NCBI GenBank assembly: GCA_013287475.1
Contig: JABDDT010000031.1
Coordinates: 1-35,031 of the forward strand
Length of the DNA: 35,031 nt
Direction: 5' to 3'
Origin: Bacteroidota bacterium
Lineage (GTDB): Bacteria; Bacteroidota; Bacteroidia; Chitinophagales; Chitinophagaceae
How positions within the stretch are numbered: the stretch's first letter is position 1; each line of letters begins with the position of its first letter. This document shows, piece after piece, positions 32,283 through 35,031 of this stretch. The notes under the pieces were generated by a model that worked only from the letters and a program-made list of their open reading frames with translations, was not told the origin of the DNA and did no database searches. A program made the position numbers and the translations under genes.

Positions 32283-33341
32283 ATGATAAAAAATGATTTA
32301 ATAATAAAAGCACTTCGGGGAGAATCTACTGAGAGAACTCCTGTCTGGATGATGCGACAGGCAGGGCGATACCTGCCAGATTATCGCAAGCTGCGGGATA
32401 AATATGATTTTTTTACCCGGGTACAAACACCTGAACTGGCAACAGAAATTACACTGCAGCCCGTTAATCAGATTGGTGTTGATGCTGCCATACTTTTTTC
32501 TGATATACTGGTAGTGCTTCAGGCCATGGGACTTGAAGTACAACTTATAGAAAACAAAGGACCGGTTTTACCGGAACCTATAAGATCAAAAGATGATCTT
32601 ACCCGTGTTTCTGTTCCGGATATTGAGGAAATGCTTGGTTATGTATTTGATGCGATCAGATTAACGAAAATGGAATTAAATAACCGGGTGCCACTTATTG
32701 GATTCGCCGGAGCACCGTGGACACTTCTGTGTTATATGGTAGAAGGAAAAGGATCGAAAACATTCGATTTGGTAAAAACATTCTGCTATACCCAACCTGA
32801 ACTCGCACATCGTTTATTGCAAATGCTGACCGACACAACCATAGCTTACCTGAAACAACAGGTGAAGGCGGGTGCAGATGTTATCCAGCTCTTCGATTCC
32901 TGGGGAGGTTTACTAAGTCCGGATGATTTCGAAATCTTTTCTTTGAGATACATGCGGCAGATTATCCAGGCTTTAAGAAATGATGTCCCAAGCATTTTAT
33001 TTGCAAAAGGAGCATGGGGCTCGATACCTGAAATGGTTAGTACCGGTGCGGCCTGCATCGGATTGGACTGGTGCATTCGTCCCGAAATAGCCAGGAAGTT
33101 GGCAGGGACGGGCATTACCCTGCAGGGAAACCTGGATCCTGCCAGACTGCTAAGTCCTATTCCTGAATTAAAAAAGGAAGTGACGAAGATGTTAAACAGC
33201 TTCGGGCCCGGCAGTTATATCGCTAACCTGGGTCATGGAATACTACCGCATGTTCCGGTTGATCATGCGAAAGCCTTCATCGATACAGTTAAAAATCATG
33301 TTTATCTAAAGCAGGAAAAACAAGTTCTGTCATCTCTTTAA
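32283..33341 (+). CDS. hemE: Uroporphyrinogen decarboxylase
   Basis: Decarboxylates the four acetate side chains of uroporphyrinogen III to give coproporphyrinogen III. The 352-residue protein has the signature [16 protein letters not shown] near residues 20-35, with the catalytic arginines. It also has [12 protein letters not shown] with the substrate-binding Asp near 75, [16 protein letters not shown] near 140, and [14 protein letters not shown] near the end with a conserved His. Length is normal. It sits tightly between hemD (2 bases) and hemF (2 bases). Confidence 0.96.
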   Translation: MIKNDLIIKALRGESTERTPVWMMRQAGRYLPDYRKLRDKYDFFTRVQTPELATEITLQPVNQIGVDAAILFSDILVVLQAMGLEVQLIENKGPVLPEPIRSKDDLTRVSVPDIEEMLGYVFDAIRLTKMELNNRVPLIGFAGAPWTLLCYMVEGKGSKTFDLVKTFCYTQPELAHRLLQMLTDTTIAYLKQQVKAGADVIQLFDSWGGLLSPDDFEIFSLRYMRQIIQALRNDVPSILFAKGAWGSIPEMVSTGAACIGLDWCIRPEIARKLAGTGITLQGNLDPARLLSPIPELKKEVTKMLNSFGPGSYIANLGHGILPHVPVDHAKAFIDTVKNHVYLKQEKQVLSSL

Positions 33342-33343
33342 TA

Positions 33344-34135
33344 ATGAATGATATCAGTACATATAAAACAAATGCTGCCGCTTTACGTGAAAACTGGATC
33401 CAGTTTATTCATTCATTACAAAATACCATTTGCAAAAGTTTGGAAGAAGCCGACGGCAAGTCACGATTCATAGAAGACTGCTGGGAAAGAACAGAAAAAG
33501 GAGGCGGCGGAAAATCAAGGATAATTGAAAACGGAAATGTGTTTGAAAAAGGCGGTGTGAACAGTTCAGTAGTATTCGGAAATGTTACGGATGCCATGAA
33601 AGCACAATTGAAAATTGAGGGTTCCAAATGGTTTGCCTGTGGTTTATCACTGGTAATTCATCCTGTGAATCCATTTGTACCAACGGTGCATGCCAACTGG
33701 CGCTATTTTGAATTGTATAATGAATCAGATGAAATAATCGACAGCTGGTTTGGAGGTGGAACGGATCTCACACCCTATTATCTCTTTAAAGAAGACGCTG
33801 TTTATTTTCACAACACAATAAAACAAACCCTGGATCCATTTGGCGAAAAATTATATCCACTTTATAAAAAAGAATGTGATCATTATTTCAGCAATCACCA
33901 CCGGGGTGAAGAATTGCGTGGTATCGGCGGGATATTTTATGACTACCTGCGTCCGGTGGATGCAGAAGATGCAGAAAGATTATTTGCGTTCCAGAAAGCG
34001 AATGGGATGGCTTTTTTAAAAACCTATCTTCCAATAGTAGAGAAACGCAGAAACCTTCCGTTTGGTGAAAATGAAATCAAATGGCAGGAAATCCGTCGCG
34101 GTCGTTATGTAGAGTTCAACCTGATACATGATCGC
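33344..34135 (+). pseudogene. hemF: Coproporphyrinogen III oxidase (aerobic), truncated at the 3' end
   Basis: Oxygen-dependent decarboxylase making protoporphyrinogen IX. Recognisable HemF covers 264 codons: GGGKSRIIENGNVFEKGGVN near residue 50, HPVNPFVPTVHANWRYFE near 105, WFGGGTDLTPYYL near 135, EELRGIGGIFYDYL near 190, and GRYVEFNLIHDR at the end. After that Arg the family continues with a glycine-led segment of roughly 40-50 residues (the GTxFGL...SILMSxPP part). Here the frame instead runs on for about 150 codons (to 34591) through sequence that is the reverse strand of hemB. The gene has therefore lost its conserved C-terminus. It starts 2 bases after hemE. Confidence 0.9.
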
Positions 34136-34969
34136 GTATTCTCCGCTGATATTATATGCACTAACTGGTACGCGTACTGCATTTTTTACTTCACGGATGA
34201 TATCCAAATATGCGAGAGCGGGTTTTACCATCACAATATCTGCCCCCTCTTCCACATCCTGGAGTGCTTCTTTAATAGCTTCAGTGCGGTTGGCATAGTC
34301 CATCTGGTAGGTTTTTTTATCACCAAAACCTGGTGCAGAATCCAGGGCATCGCGGAACGGGCCATAAAAACAGGAAGCATATTTTGCACTGTAAGCCATG
34401 ATACCTGTTTTGCTGAATCCGTTTTTTTCAAATGCATTCCTGATGGCACCTATGCGGCCATCCATCATGTCACTGGGTGCTACGAAATCTGCACCCGCTT
34501 CCGCATGACTAAGACTCATATTTACCAGGGCCTCTACTGTTTCATCATTTACGATTTCACCTTCTTTTACGATGCCATCATGTCCGTATGATGAATAGGG
34601 ATCAAGTGCCACGTCGGTCATTAAAATTATTTCGGGTACTGCTTCTTTAATTGCACGAATGCTTCGTTGCATCAGACCATCGTGATTCCAGGCTTCTTTC
34701 CCCGTATTATCCTTCATTTCATCTTTACATTTAATAAAGAGCAATACCGATTTCAATCCCTGCGCATGCAGTTCCTTTACTTCTTTTACAGTAATATCCA
34801 GGCTGTTCCTGAAATATCCTGGCATGGAAGCAATTTCCTGTCGCACCTGTTTTCCTTCATCTATAAAAAGTGGAGCAATGAAATCTGCCACACTGAGGTG
34901 CGTTTCCGCTACCATGCTTCTGATGGAAGGATTTGTTCGTAATATTCTGGACCGGTTTTTTAAAATCAT
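34133..34969 (-). pseudogene. hemB: Delta-aminolevulinic acid dehydratase (porphobilinogen synthase), truncated at the 3' end
   Basis: Condenses two aminolevulinates to porphobilinogen. Recognisable HemB covers 279 codons: LRTNPSIRSMV near residue 10, TDVALDPYSSYGHDG at about 118-132 (the Asp-type metal site, not the Cys zinc type), both Schiff-base lysines K196 (AYSAKYASCFYGPF) and K249 (IVMVKPALAYLD), and VSAYNISGEYA. Family members then continue with about 45-50 residues, including the second substrate-binding Ser/Tyr region (SIKRAGADLI, YFA). Here the frame continues instead as the antisense of hemF until a stop at 34016. The coding start at 34969 is normal. It faces hemF tail to tail with no intergenic space. 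Confidence 0.9.
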
Positions 34970-35031
34970 AACAGGAATAATATTTATATATTATCATTAA
35001 TAATTCAATTTTCACTTTTCACATTTTTCAT
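34970..35031. other. AT-rich region upstream of hemB at the window edge
   Basis: 62 bases, strongly AT-rich, probably the hemB leader/promoter on the - strand. It ends in CAT, which could be the start of a further - strand gene, but nothing can be shown from three bases. Confidence 0.3.

Noticed and set aside
33344-34591. A 415-residue HemF with a novel C-terminal extension
   Set aside because: The last 150 or so residues are the antisense of hemB, which has clear family motifs on the - strand; the extension is run-through past the truncation.

Overview
The window is a stretch of Bacteroidota chromosome, probably from the Chitinophagales/Sphingobacteriales part of the phylum. The evidence is the arginine operon with an N-acyl-ornithine carbamoyltransferase in place of ordinary ArgF, a DUF3078 outer-membrane-type protein, a transketolase split into half-genes, a type 2 (eukaryote-like) IleRS, HemJ instead of HemG/HemY, a LytS/LytT-type two-component pair, and TAnnTTTG -7 boxes with few Shine-Dalgarno sequences. 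No rRNA, tRNA, CRISPR, phage, transposase or plasmid gene was seen. Almost everything is core metabolism, so I do not claim a new multi-gene system.

Layout. (1) Positions 1-8063, + strand: arginine operon, GNAT acyltransferase (3' end only) - argG - argC - argD - argF' - argB - argE - argH, mostly overlapping or touching. argD carries one in-frame TAA where the family has Glu. (2) 8171-11296, - strand: histidine kinase - LytTR response regulator - M28 peptidase. (3) 11420-13354, +: dxs. (4) 13381-17442, -: scpA, DUF3078 protein, mscL, frr, and a WecA-like glycosyl-phosphate transferase. (5) 17667-18500, +: transketolase N-terminal half, with no C-terminal half beside it. (6) 18593-20200, -: rbfA and a LolC/E-like permease. 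(7) 20253-22073, +: MsbA-like ABC exporter. (8) 22199-27096, -: ileS, a DksA-like protein with a long histone-H1-like tail, and a DMT transporter. (9) 27097-27701: the only long gene-free stretch. (10) 27702-34969: heme biosynthesis, with hemH-hemJ on - diverging from hemA-C-D-E-F on +, then hemB on -. Together these cover glutamyl-tRNA to protoheme except hemL.

Two things stand out. First, hemF and hemB meet tail to tail at about 34133-34136. Each loses its family-conserved C-terminus at that point, so the join is either a real deletion or rearrangement or an assembly chimera. Second, many intergenic gaps hold short tandem words of 7 bp (variants of GCYTAAA, ACCATCA, TCGGTCA) or 8 bp (AGTATARG). 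They are often arranged as inverted arms and nearly always start or end at a stop codon. They look like one class of heptanucleotide repeat/terminator-like element, and one supplies the last codons and stop of scpA.

Limits: all family assignments come from reading motifs, with no database search. Comparisons with named reference enzymes are from memory of the families.
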